DNA from: GCA-002708315 sp963676635
GTDB taxonomy: Bacteria; Bacteroidota; Bacteroidia; Bacteroidales; F082
Reading direction: 5' to 3'
Length of the DNA: 64,000 nucleotides
Assembly: GCA_963676635.1 (NCBI GenBank)
Contig: OY781105.1
Location: 2,356,001-2,420,000, forward strand
Positions 20,119 to 28,502 of the stretch are shown in pieces. Each line of letters opens with the position of its first letter. Positions within the stretch are counted from its first letter, which is position 1. A model generated the notes under the pieces. It made no database searches, was not told where the DNA came from, and saw only the letters and a program-made list of their open reading frames with translations. A program made the translations under genes and the position numbers.

Positions 20119-21864
20119 ATGAAAATTAAAATAACAGGACTTATTGTCGCACTTGCCCTGATTAACAATGTATCAATGGCATGTACAAATTATCTTATTA
20201 CCAAAGGCGCTTCAGTTGATGGTTCTACAATGATATCTTATGCTGCTGACTCCCATGTTCTTTATGGCGAATTGTATCATTGGCCTGCGGCTACATATCC
20301 GGTTGGAACAATGCAGGATGTTTATGAATGGGATACAGGAAAGTACCTCGGACAAATAGAACAGGCTTTAAGAACATATAATGTAATAGGAAACATGAAT
20401 GAAAACCAGGTTGCCATTGGTGAGACAACCTATGGTGGACTTTCTGAACTTGGTAGTCAGCCTGGTGCTATTATGGACTACGGTAGTCTTATATATATAG
20501 GACTCCAACGTGCCACCTCAGCACGTGATGCCATAAAAATAATGACTACTCTTGTTGCTGAGTATGGTTACTACAGCTCAGGAGAATCATTCTCTGTTTC
20601 CGACAAGGATGAAGTTTGGATTTTTGAGATGATTGGTAAAGGTAAAGGTGAGAAAGGTGCTGTGTGGGTAGCTCGTCTTATTCCTGACGGATATGTAAGC
20701 GGTCATGCTAACCAGGCTCGTATTACAACTTTCCCTTTGGCTGATGGTAAAACATCTATTACATCTGACAATATTGATAAAATCTACGATAAGAAAATAA
20801 CAACAGTTTATGCTGCTGATGTGGTTTCATTTGCACGTGATAAAGGATTATACCAGGGAAGTGATGCTGATTTTAGTTTCTCTGATGTTTATGCTCCTGT
20901 TAGTTTTGGTGGTTCGCGCTTCTGTGAAATCAGAGTATGGACAATGTTCAATCAGGTTAACAATGACATGGGTCAATACTGGGACTACGTTAAAGGTGAT
21001 ATCAACCATAAGGAAGCACACAAAGTAGGCACACCGGTTACTCCTGCTAACTATGCAACAAACCGCATGCCTCTTTGGGTTAAACCAGATAGAAAAGTAA
21101 GCGTACACGACATGATGATGTTTATGCGTGATCACCTTGAAGGCACTGAACTTGACATGAGTAAAGATGTTGGTGCTGGTCCTTTTAACAATCCATACCG
21201 CTGGCGTCCACTTACATGGGATGTTGATGGTGTAGGTTATTGTAATGAACGAGCTACGGCTACTCAGCAAACAGGATTCTCATTTATCGCACAATCACGT
21301 GATTGGTTGCCAAATGAAGTTGGTGGTATAATCTGGTGGGGTGTTGATGATGCTTCAGGTACTGTTTATATGCCAATGTACTCAAGTATTACAAAAACAC
21401 CTTATAACTTCTCTGTTGGTAATGGCTCAATGATGGAATGGTCAAACACGTCAGGTTTCTGGATCTTTAATCAGGTACAGAACTTTGCTTATACACGTTA
21501 TAGTTACATACACCCTGAAATCGCAGAAGTTCAGGAAAAATTTGAAAAAGGATTTATTGCAACAACACCGGCTGTAGATGCTGCTGCCAAAGAATTGCTT
21601 GCAACAAACAGAGATGCCGCTATTGAATACCTGACAAATTATTCATGTAATGTTGGGACAACTGTTTATTATGCATGGAAAGATTTATATCAGTATCTGT
21701 TTGTAAAATATATGGATGGTAATATTAAAACAAAACAGGATATCCCTGAAGGTTACAAATATTATGCTCCAAAAGTATCACAACCCGGTTATGGTGAAGA
21801 TACTTACAAGTTAATTATTGAGAAAACAGGTGATCAATTTAAAGTTACGGGAAGTGCTCACTAA
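20119..21864 (+). CDS. C69-family dipeptidase (peptidase U34)
   Basis: 581 residues. A signal peptide ends in SMA and is followed directly by Cys22 in ACTNYLITKGASVDGSTMIS. This is the N-terminal nucleophile arrangement of the C69 family, in which cysteine becomes the first residue after processing. SYAADSHVLYGELYHWP and the acidic DEVWIFEMIGKGKGEKGAVW segment also fit. The enzyme should hydrolyse dipeptides in the periplasm or outside the cell. It is followed after 9 bases by an M3 metallopeptidase, so the two form a peptide-degrading pair. The second of two neighbouring ATGs is used, because only it is in frame. Confidence 0.9.
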   Translation: MKIKITGLIVALALINNVSMACTNYLITKGASVDGSTMISYAADSHVLYGELYHWPAATYPVGTMQDVYEWDTGKYLGQIEQALRTYNVIGNMNENQVAIGETTYGGLSELGSQPGAIMDYGSLIYIGLQRATSARDAIKIMTTLVAEYGYYSSGESFSVSDKDEVWIFEMIGKGKGEKGAVWVARLIPDGYVSGHANQARITTFPLADGKTSITSDNIDKIYDKKITTVYAADVVSFARDKGLYQGSDADFSFSDVYAPVSFGGSRFCEIRVWTMFNQVNNDMGQYWDYVKGDINHKEAHKVGTPVTPANYATNRMPLWVKPDRKVSVHDMMMFMRDHLEGTELDMSKDVGAGPFNNPYRWRPLTWDVDGVGYCNERATATQQTGFSFIAQSRDWLPNEVGGIIWWGVDDASGTVYMPMYSSITKTPYNFSVGNGSMMEWSNTSGFWIFNQVQNFAYTRYSYIHPEIAEVQEKFEKGFIATTPAVDAAAKELLATNRDAAIEYLTNYSCNVGTTVYYAWKDLYQYLFVKYMDGNIKTKQDIPEGYKYYAPKVSQPGYGEDTYKLIIEKTGDQFKVTGSAH

Positions 21865-21873
21865 TATTAAATC

Positions 21874-24036
21874 ATGAAAAACCACAACCAAATGCAAAGA
21901 ACATTAGGAATCACACTTGTACTGATAATATTTTTCAGCGCATGTAATAACAACAACATGAAGAACGAAATGAATGATAATCCATTCTTTGCTGAATGGA
22001 CAACTCCTTACGGTGTTCCCCCCTTTAATCTGATTAAAGACGAACACTTTTTACCAGCTTTTGAAGTAGCTATTGAAGAACAAAATGATGAAATTAACGA
22101 GATTGTTAATAATCCTGAAGCTGCTACTTTTGAAAACACAGTTGCTGCATTTGATGCAAGTGGTAGTGACCTCCGCAAAGTAAGTGGTGTGTTTTTCAAT
22201 TTTACTGAGGCAAATACAAACCCTGAGATTGTAAAGATTGAAGAAGAAATAGCGCCTAAACTTGCCAGTCATAATGATAACATAATGCTTAACGCAGATC
22301 TGTTCGGTCGTGTTAAAACAGTTTATGATAATTATAACGGGGATAATGCAACTACTAATGCTCCTCTGAATCAAGAACAAAAAGCTCTGCTGGATAAGAT
22401 ATACAAAGATTTTGTTCGCGGAGGATCAGAACTTAATGCTGAAGATCAGAAGAAACTACGTAAGGTTAATAAGAAACTTGCAGTACTTTATCCAAAGTTT
22501 GGCAGTATTCTTATGAATGAAATCAATAACTATTACATGCTTATTGAAGATGAAGCTGATCTTAGCGGATTACCACAGTCGGTAATTAACGGTGCAGCCG
22601 AAGTTGCTACTACAAAAGGTCATGAAGGTGCATGGGCATTCACTCTTGACAAACCAAGCTGGATACCTTTCCTTCAGTACTCTGACAACAGAGAACTTCG
22701 TAAGGAACTTTACACTGCATGGATGAACAGAGGCACTTCGGAGAAATACAACACTACTCCTATTATTAAAGAGATTCTGGTGTTAAGAGAGCAAAAAGCA
22801 AAACTGCTGGGATACAACAATTTTGCTGAATATGCCATTGATAAGAACATGGCCAAAACACCTGAGAATGTTTATGAATTACTAATGGGATTATGGGAGC
22901 CTGCTTTGGCAAAGTCAAAAGAAGAGGCAGCAAATCTGGAGGTTATTATGCATAAAGATGGTGTTGAAGGCGATCTGGAAACCTGGGATTGGTGGTATTA
23001 TACAGAGAAGTTACGTAAAGAGAAATATGATCTCGATGAGAATGAACTTCGTCCGTATTTTTCACTGGAGCAGACCAGAAAAGGAGCATTTGAATTGGCT
23101 AACAAGCTTTACGGACTTCAGTTTGTTAAGCGTGATGATATTCCTGTCTATAATGAAGACGTGGAAGCGTATGAGATTCTTGAAGAAGATGGTACTCATG
23201 TAGGTATCTTTTATGTGGATTATTTCCCAAGATCATCAAAACGCGGAGGTGCCTGGATGGAAGCTTACAGGGCTCAATCGGGTAAAGGAGATGATAAAGT
23301 TACTCCTGTTATTGTAAATGTAGGTAACTTCACAAAGCCTACAGGCGATGCTCCTTCACTATTAAGCATTGATGAAGTACTGACTCTTTTCCATGAGTTT
23401 GGTCATGGTTTACATGGTTTCCTCTCAGATGTAGAGTATCAAACAATTAGCGGTACTACCGTAAAACGTGATTTTGTTGAATTGCCATCACAGGTGATGG
23501 AAAACTGGGCTCTTGAACCTGAAATGCTGAAACTTTATGCGTTCAACTACCAAACAGGAGATACCATCCCTGATGAGCTTATTCAAAAGATTCAAAACAG
23601 TCGTCAGTTTAATCAGGGTTTTGAAACAACTGAATATCTTGCTGCAGCACTTCTGGACATGGACTACCATACTGCAGTGGATGCTTCAAATATTGATCTG
23701 GCAACATTTGAGAATGAAAGCATGGAAAACCTCGGACTTATTAATTCTATAATCCCGAGATATAAAACTAACTACTTCTCACATGCATTCAGTGGTGAAG
23801 GTTATGCTGCAGGCTATTATGTTTATATATGGGCTGCTGTACTTGATGCTGATGCTTTTGAAGCTTTTGCTGAACAAGGAATCTTCAACCGTGAGCTTGG
23901 CCAGAGTTTCCGTGATAATATTATTTCACGAGGTGGTTCTGACGATCCTATGACTTTATATGTAAATTTCAGAGGAGCTGAACCAAGCTTACAACCTTTA
24001 CTTAAAAACAGAGGACTGGTTGAATCACAGAACTAA
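21874..24036 (+). CDS. M3-family metallopeptidase (peptidyl-dipeptidase Dcp type), lipoprotein
   Basis: 720 residues with a lipobox FFSAC near residue 28, so it is probably tethered in the periplasm. The zinc motif HEFGHGLHG starts at His507; the third ligand and substrate region follow in SHAFSGEGYAAGYYVYIW. The N-terminal WTTPYGVPPF is typical of Dcp-type enzymes, which remove dipeptides from the C-terminus of peptides. With the C69 dipeptidase 9 bases upstream it forms a logical route: this enzyme releases dipeptides and the other cleaves them. A hairpin terminator follows. Confidence 0.92.
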   Translation: MKNHNQMQRTLGITLVLIIFFSACNNNNMKNEMNDNPFFAEWTTPYGVPPFNLIKDEHFLPAFEVAIEEQNDEINEIVNNPEAATFENTVAAFDASGSDLRKVSGVFFNFTEANTNPEIVKIEEEIAPKLASHNDNIMLNADLFGRVKTVYDNYNGDNATTNAPLNQEQKALLDKIYKDFVRGGSELNAEDQKKLRKVNKKLAVLYPKFGSILMNEINNYYMLIEDEADLSGLPQSVINGAAEVATTKGHEGAWAFTLDKPSWIPFLQYSDNRELRKELYTAWMNRGTSEKYNTTPIIKEILVLREQKAKLLGYNNFAEYAIDKNMAKTPENVYELLMGLWEPALAKSKEEAANLEVIMHKDGVEGDLETWDWWYYTEKLRKEKYDLDENELRPYFSLEQTRKGAFELANKLYGLQFVKRDDIPVYNEDVEAYEILEEDGTHVGIFYVDYFPRSSKRGGAWMEAYRAQSGKGDDKVTPVIVNVGNFTKPTGDAPSLLSIDEVLTLFHEFGHGLHGFLSDVEYQTISGTTVKRDFVELPSQVMENWALEPEMLKLYAFNYQTGDTIPDELIQKIQNSRQFNQGFETTEYLAAALLDMDYHTAVDASNIDLATFENESMENLGLINSIIPRYKTNYFSHAFSGEGYAAGYYVYIWAAVLDADAFEAFAEQGIFNRELGQSFRDNIISRGGSDDPMTLYVNFRGAEPSLQPLLKNRGLVESQN

Positions 24037-24100
24037 GATCTATCAAAAATATCTGGTCTCATCAATTACACGACATTTGATGATATCAGTATTATGAACC

Positions 24101-24159
24101 AATAAAAGCGCTAATTAACACTGAATAATAATTTCCTTTGGTGTTTTAGCGCTTTTATT
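24101..24159. terminator. hairpin terminator after the peptidase operon
   Basis: AATAAAAGCGCTAA at 24101-24114 pairs perfectly with TTAGCGCTTTTATT at 24146-24159, a 14-base stem with a 31-base loop. It lies 64 bases after the M3 stop codon. The long loop leaves room for an alternative role such as an mRNA 3'-end stabiliser. Confidence 0.55.
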
Positions 24160-24283
24160 GAAAAAACTCCGGAACAAATATAGAATGAGAACAAAATAAA
24201 CATAGAGTGTAATTCTGTTGTTATTATAAATGATAGTATATTTACATTTTCAGCAATAATACAATAGTAAGGAGTACACAAAA

Positions 24284-24844
24284 ATGAATTTAACAGATCT
24301 CATAATAAAACGACAAAGCGATCGCCAATATACTGATAAGTCTGTTGATCGTAATCAAATTGAAGACTGTATAGAAGCTGGCCGTCTTGCCCCGTCAGCC
24401 AGTAACTCACAGCCATGGACCTTTATTATTATTGATAAACCTGATTTAAGAGAAAAGGTTGCGAATAGTACTTTCGGACCACTCAAAAGTTTCAATAAAT
24501 TTGTACCTCAGGCTCCTGTAATTATTGCAATTGTAATGGAAAAACCCAAGATGATAACAGAGCTTGGCGGAAGAATAAAGAAAAAAGAGTTCCCACTTAT
24601 TGATATAGGAATTGCGGCAGAACATATATGTTTAAAAGCAGCAGAATTGGGTTTGGGGACATGTATGCTCGGATGGTTTGATGAAAAAACTGTAAAGAAA
24701 TTGCTTGATGTGCCTAAAAGAAAGAACATACCATTACTGATAACAATGGGGTACACACCAGAAGGTTATCGTCATCGTGATAAAATCAGAAAATCCAAAG
24801 AAGAAGTTTTAAGATTCAATAGCTACGGCAATTATAAAAGGTAA
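24284..24844 (+). CDS. nitroreductase family protein
   Basis: 186 residues. Starts LIIKRQSDRQYTDKSVDRNQ with the RxS-R-Y FMN phosphate-binding pattern, then GRLAPSASNSQPWTFIII, the classic nitroreductase block, and later AAELGLGTCMLGWFDEKTVK and PLLITMGYTPEG. It is an FMN-dependent, NAD(P)H-using oxidoreductase acting in the cytoplasm as a dimer; the physiological substrate cannot be told. The start is the ATG preceded by AGTAAGGAGTACAC, which contains a good AGGAG ribosome-binding site, unusual for this phylum. Confidence 0.88.
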   Translation: MNLTDLIIKRQSDRQYTDKSVDRNQIEDCIEAGRLAPSASNSQPWTFIIIDKPDLREKVANSTFGPLKSFNKFVPQAPVIIAIVMEKPKMITELGGRIKKKEFPLIDIGIAAEHICLKAAELGLGTCMLGWFDEKTVKKLLDVPKRKNIPLLITMGYTPEGYRHRDKIRKSKEEVLRFNSYGNYKR

Positions 24845-24888
24845 GTACTAAAATAATTTACTGCCACATATGATTAAAGAAACACCGT

Positions 24889-25626
24889 TTACTCGGCTGC
24901 TGACATTTTTTCTTCAATCTTTCTCCAGGCTTTTTCAGCAGCAAGATTCTCAGCACCCTTAATGGAATAATCCTGCGATCTGGCAACGGGATTACCATCA
25001 ATCGCTACAGAGACAATATACTGTTTCTTATGCTTTTCACCTACTTCATCATCAACAATAAAAGCAATCTCATGCTTCTCCTTCTGCCCCCATTCATTAA
25101 GTTTACTCTTATAACTTATTTCCGTATGAACCAGTTGATCAACATCAAAGTGAACATTAACAATTCTATGAATAAGCACTTTACGTGTAAACTGATAGCC
25201 TTTATCCAGATACAGAGCACCAATAATAGCTTCAAAAGCATCACCGCCGGCAGATTTTGACTTTGCTGAAGGTTCGCTACCAAGTCTTATCAATTGCTGC
25301 AATCCCAGTTTAAGAGATAACTTATTAAGAGACGCTCTGCTAACAATTTTCGATCGCATCTCCGTAAGGAAACCTTCATTTTCGTAAGGAAAAGATTTGA
25401 ATAGATAATCTGCAATAACAGCACTAAGAATAGCATCACCGAGATATTCAAGTCGTTCATTGTTCAGCTTTACGCCATTAATCTTTTTTTCAGTAGCAGA
25501 TTTATGGCGCAAAGCCAGTTTGAACAAGTGAATATTCCTCGGATAATACCCAAGTATGTTCCTAACACTCTGACGGAGCTCTTTGTCAGGAAACAAAAAA
25601 TATCGTACCCTGTTGCCTAAAAGCAA
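24889..25626 (-). CDS. rnc: ribonuclease III
   Basis: 245 residues. The catalytic domain has the signature LNNERLEYLGDAILSAVIAD, with the second acidic cluster in SAGGDAFEAIIGALYLDKGY, and a double-stranded-RNA-binding domain follows (YKSKLNEWGQKEKHEIAF to AENLAAEKAWRKIEE). It cleaves double-stranded RNA in rRNA and mRNA processing. The start chosen is a TTG at 25626; the only sequence upstream before a stop adds eight codons without any ATG. The gene order acpP-fabF-rnc on the minus strand is the arrangement common in Bacteroidota. Confidence 0.93.
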   Translation of the reverse strand: MLLGNRVRYFLFPDKELRQSVRNILGYYPRNIHLFKLALRHKSATEKKINGVKLNNERLEYLGDAILSAVIADYLFKSFPYENEGFLTEMRSKIVSRASLNKLSLKLGLQQLIRLGSEPSAKSKSAGGDAFEAIIGALYLDKGYQFTRKVLIHRIVNVHFDVDQLVHTEISYKSKLNEWGQKEKHEIAFIVDDEVGEKHKKQYIVSVAIDGNPVARSQDYSIKGAENLAAEKAWRKIEEKMSAAE

Positions 25627-25681
25627 TATAAGATGATTTATAATGTTTCAGCTTCCTGAATAACAGCCAAAAAAAGGAAGG

Positions 25682-26938
25682 TTATTCAGTAAACTTTTTA
25701 AAAATCAGAGAAGCGTTATGACCTCCAAAGCCAAAAGTATTTGTCAAACCATAATTAACAACACGCTTCTGCGCTTTATCGAAAGTAAAGTTAAGTTTAC
25801 TGTCAATATCAGGATCGAGATTAAAATGGTTTATCGTAGGAGGCACAACATCATTTTTAACAGCTAACACAGTTGCAATAGCTTCAACAGCACCGGCACC
25901 ACCAAGCAAGTGACCAGTCATTGATTTTGTTGAGTTGATATTAATATTGTAGGCATGATCGCCAAACAAACTAACAATAGCCCTAGGCTCAACAATATCA
26001 CCAGCAGGAGTAGAAGTACCATGGGTATTAATATGATCGATTAACTCTTTATCAATCCCGGCATCTTCGATAGCTGCTTTCATACAGAGTAAAGCACCAT
26101 AACCATCAGGATGTGGTGATGTCATATGATAAGCATCTCCTGAGAGACCTGCACCAACAACCTCAGCATATATTTTAGCACCTCTTGCGAGAGCATGTTC
26201 TAATTCTTCAAAAACAACACCGCCACCACCTTCAGCCATCACAAAACCGTCACGATCTTTATCAAAAGGCCGTGACCCTGTTTTAGGATCATCATTCCGT
26301 GTGGAAATAGCATGCATTGCATTAAAACCACCAACACCACTTTGATCAATAGCAGCTTCCGAGCCACCAGTAACAAAGGCATTAGCTTTACCCAACCTGA
26401 TATAATTATAAGCATCAGATAAAGCATTGGCGGATGAGGCACATGCTGATACTGTAGCAAAGTTAGGTCCCCTGAATCCATTTTTAATGGAAATATGACC
26501 TGCTGCAATATCTGCAATCATTTTAGGGATAAAGAAAGGATTGAACCTTGGAGTTCCATCACCTTTCGAATAATCAGAAACAGATTGATGAAAAGTATCA
26601 AGGCCACCTATACCAGATGCCCAGATTACTCCAATCCTATCACGATCAATGGAATCATCCTCTAACAACCCTGCATCAGCAATAGCCTGGTCGGCAGTGA
26701 TTATCCCAAATTGTGCATACCTGTCGTACTTGCGTACTTCTTTTCTGTCAAAATACTCCTTGGCATCAAAGTCTTTTACCTCACATGCAAATTGCGTTTT
26801 AAATTTCGCCGCATCAAAAAGAGTTATCGGGCCCGCTCCGCTCACACCAGCAAGCAAAGCAGCCCAATAATCATTAACATTTTTGCCAATAGGAGTTATT
26901 GCACCAAGTCCTGTAACTACAACTCGCTTTAACTCCAT
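25682..26938 (-). CDS. fabF: beta-ketoacyl-ACP synthase II
   Basis: 418 residues, the standard length. It begins with ELKRVVVTGLGAITPIGKNV, contains the active-site cysteine in TVSACASSANALSDAY, the first catalytic histidine in HINTHGTSTPAGD, the KSMTGHLLGGAGAVEA block with lysine and second histidine, and the C-terminal TNTFGFGGHNASLIF. It elongates acyl-ACP with malonyl-ACP in cytoplasmic fatty-acid synthesis. It lies 13 bases after acpP, which encodes its acyl carrier. Confidence 0.96.
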   Translation of the reverse strand: MELKRVVVTGLGAITPIGKNVNDYWAALLAGVSGAGPITLFDAAKFKTQFACEVKDFDAKEYFDRKEVRKYDRYAQFGIITADQAIADAGLLEDDSIDRDRIGVIWASGIGGLDTFHQSVSDYSKGDGTPRFNPFFIPKMIADIAAGHISIKNGFRGPNFATVSACASSANALSDAYNYIRLGKANAFVTGGSEAAIDQSGVGGFNAMHAISTRNDDPKTGSRPFDKDRDGFVMAEGGGGVVFEELEHALARGAKIYAEVVGAGLSGDAYHMTSPHPDGYGALLCMKAAIEDAGIDKELIDHINTHGTSTPAGDIVEPRAIVSLFGDHAYNININSTKSMTGHLLGGAGAVEAIATVLAVKNDVVPPTINHFNLDPDIDSKLNFTFDKAQKRVVNYGLTNTFGFGGHNASLIFKKFTE

Positions 26939-26951
26939 ATAAACTTTTTTT

Positions 26952-27185
26952 CTATTGGTGTTCTTCTATGTAAGTAATAGCATTACCTACAGTTTCTATC
27001 TTCTCAGCCTCTTCGTCAGGAATAGAAAGGTTAAATTCCTTTTCGAATTCCATGATCAATTCAACAGTATCAAGAGAATCTGCACCTAAGTCATTGGTGA
27101 AGCTTGCTTCATTAGTTACTTCACTTTCTTCGACTCCAAGCTTATCAACAATAATGCTTACTACTTTTGAACGTACGTCTGACAT
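26952..27185 (-). CDS. acpP: acyl carrier protein
   Basis: 77 residues, strongly acidic, a four-helix carrier protein. The phosphopantetheine attachment serine is Ser37 in DLGADSLDTVELIMEFEKEF, the usual DSL motif. It carries growing acyl chains for FabF, encoded just downstream. It is the first gene of the minus-strand acpP-fabF-rnc unit, divergent from purN. Confidence 0.97.
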   Translation of the reverse strand: MSDVRSKVVSIIVDKLGVEESEVTNEASFTNDLGADSLDTVELIMEFEKEFNLSIPDEEAEKIETVGNAITYIEEHQ

Positions 27186-27382
27186 TTGTATAATTTTTGG
27201 TTAAACTCGATGCAAAGAACGGTATTAATGCAATAAAAAACAATATTTACAAAAAAAAAAATAATCGTTTAAGCGTTACGTATCTGTATATGAGGTTTAT
27301 AGCATGTGAAAGAAATATAGCCCCATCTCTTTTATTTTTTTTGATTTACAGTATCTTAGCCGCATATTAAACATCAATCACT

Positions 27383-27952
27383 ATGGCTCATATCGCAATA
27401 TTTGCATCAGGTAATGGCACAAACGCAGAGCGTATCGCAAAGTATTTTTCTGATTCAGAAATCATTACTGTTAACATGATTCTAACTAACAATCCTGATG
27501 CAGGCGTTATAAAAAGAGCAAATAACCTGGGAATTGAGACCATAGTCTTCAACAAACATGAGTTTTATAAAACCAATAAGATTGTTAGTATTCTGGAAGA
27601 TAACAAGATTGACTTTATCGTTCTTGCCGGTTTCCTTTGGCTTGTTCCTGAAAATCTTTTATTGAAGTATGAAAACAGGATAATTAACATTCACCCTGCT
27701 CTGTTACCAAAATACGGAGGAAAGGGTATGTATGGTATGAATGTCCACAAGGCTGTTATTGAAAGTGGTGATAGTATGTCGGGTATAACCATTCATATGG
27801 TTAATGACAAATACGATGAAGGTCAGATTATTTTTCAGGCAAATGTTAACGTTACAAAAGATGACACACCAGATACACTAGCAGCAAAGATCCATAAATT
27901 GGAATACCAGCACTTCCCTGTGATTATCAGCGAAATTGTGCTAAAAGCTTAG
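27383..27952 (+). CDS. purN: phosphoribosylglycinamide formyltransferase
   Basis: 189 residues of the formyl-transferase fold. The N-terminus IAIFASGNGTNAERIAKYF binds the phosphoribosyl substrate. IINIHPALLPKYGGKGMYG holds the catalytic asparagine and histidine, and the aspartate is in VNDKYDEGQIIFQ. It transfers a formyl group from 10-formyltetrahydrofolate to GAR in purine synthesis. The next gene is PabC-like, a folate-precursor enzyme, but a separate RNA gene lies between them. Confidence 0.95.
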   Translation: MAHIAIFASGNGTNAERIAKYFSDSEIITVNMILTNNPDAGVIKRANNLGIETIVFNKHEFYKTNKIVSILEDNKIDFIVLAGFLWLVPENLLLKYENRIINIHPALLPKYGGKGMYGMNVHKAVIESGDSMSGITIHMVNDKYDEGQIIFQANVNVTKDDTPDTLAAKIHKLEYQHFPVIISEIVLKA

Positions 27953-27969
27953 ATCGTACCCGGATTCAG

Positions 27970-27991
27970 GTTATTAACAATTGTTGATAAC
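27970..27991. repeat. 22-base quasi-palindrome after purN
   Basis: The 22 bases read the same on both strands except for one mismatched pair: half site GTTATtAACAA, then TTGTTgATAAC. It lies 18 bases after the purN stop and about 40 bases before the RNA promoter. It could be a weak terminator stem or a binding site for a dimeric regulator. No T-run follows directly, so a simple terminator is less likely. Confidence 0.4.
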
Positions 27992-28031
27992 ATCTGTTAA
28001 CTAATTGTGCATTTCTCCCATTGTAAATCCC

Positions 28032-28062
28032 TTGACGTCAGGCCTCTAATTTAGTATATTTG
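28032..28062 (+). promoter_or_regulatory. strong Bacteroidota promoter of the structured RNA
   Basis: TTG at 28032-28034 and TATATTTG at 28055-28062 match the -33 and -7 elements of the Bacteroidota housekeeping sigma factor with the ideal spacing of 20 bases. The predicted transcript start is about 28068-28070, at the left end of the structured RNA. Confidence 0.8.
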
Positions 28063-28067
28063 TGGCT

Positions 28068-28478
28068 GCAACTGACAATAAAGGGCAGGCTGATTACCGG
28101 AAAGGAAGGAACGTAAGCGCAAGCAATCGAACCTGACAGTCGGAGAACAGAAACAGAAAACGGGATACCGAAAGAAACAAAGTTCAAAAGATGCTGAAAA
28201 GCAGAAACGACAAACCGGAAAAAGGGAGGAGCGAAAGCAACTACCCAGACCTGAGGAAAGAAGGCCAATTGAGGTTGGAAGCCGGATGGCAAAAATCAGT
28301 CGGGAATGAACGTAAACCGAAAGGTAAAACGGGAAAGCCTGAAGAAAAGTGAAGACCTACGGGTACGAGCCAAGTAAGCAGCCGCAATAAACTAAGTTGT
28401 CGCAAAACCAGAAGCTACGGCCGATGGATGATGCGAGCCGGAATTTGAGATAAAACTCTAATTCCGGCTATTTTTTTT
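28068..28478 (+). ncRNA. structured GA-rich non-coding RNA, about 410 nt, family not identified
   Basis: Seen directly: a strong promoter at the left end, a textbook terminator at the right end, no credible coding frame on the plus strand, and base composition far from the AT-rich surroundings (rich in G and A on the RNA strand). Several local hairpins are capped by GNRA loops: GC-GCAA-GC at 28117-28124 inside a longer symmetric helix closed by GG 28108-28109 and CC 28132-28133; GC-GAAA-GC at 28231-28238 closed by GGG 28224-28226 and CCC 28244-28246; ACC-GAAA-GGT at 28316-28325 closed by CG pairs. CCAA 28265-28268 pairs with TTGG 28275-28278. I could not match it to RNase P RNA, tmRNA, SRP RNA or 6S RNA: their key conserved stretches are absent. 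It may be a known Bacteroidales RNA family that I do not recognise by eye, or a new one. Its end lies 24 bases before the PabC-like start, so a role as a leader RNA is also possible. Confidence 0.75.
28436..28478 (+). terminator. strong intrinsic terminator of the structured RNA
   Basis: AGCCGGAATT at 28436-28445 pairs with AATTCCGGCT at 28460-28469. After a single T-T mismatch, GAG pairs with CTC around a 6-base loop, and the stem is followed by A and eight T. It is the best intrinsic terminator in the window. Confidence 0.9.
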
Positions 28479-28502
28479 GAGATTTATTTGAATTACCTTT
28501 TT

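Noticed and set aside
28038..28292. 84-residue open frame on the minus strand inside the structured RNA
   Set aside because: It is antisense to a region with promoter, terminator and hairpins, has an odd residue composition caused by the GA-rich opposite strand, overlaps the promoter, and has no ribosome-binding site.
28068..28478. RNase P RNA or tmRNA
   Set aside because: GAGGAAAG occurs at 28252-28259, but it is followed by AAGGCC rather than the RNase P continuation TCCGGGC, and the second RNase P conserved block is missing. There is no tmRNA-like tRNA end or tag-peptide frame.
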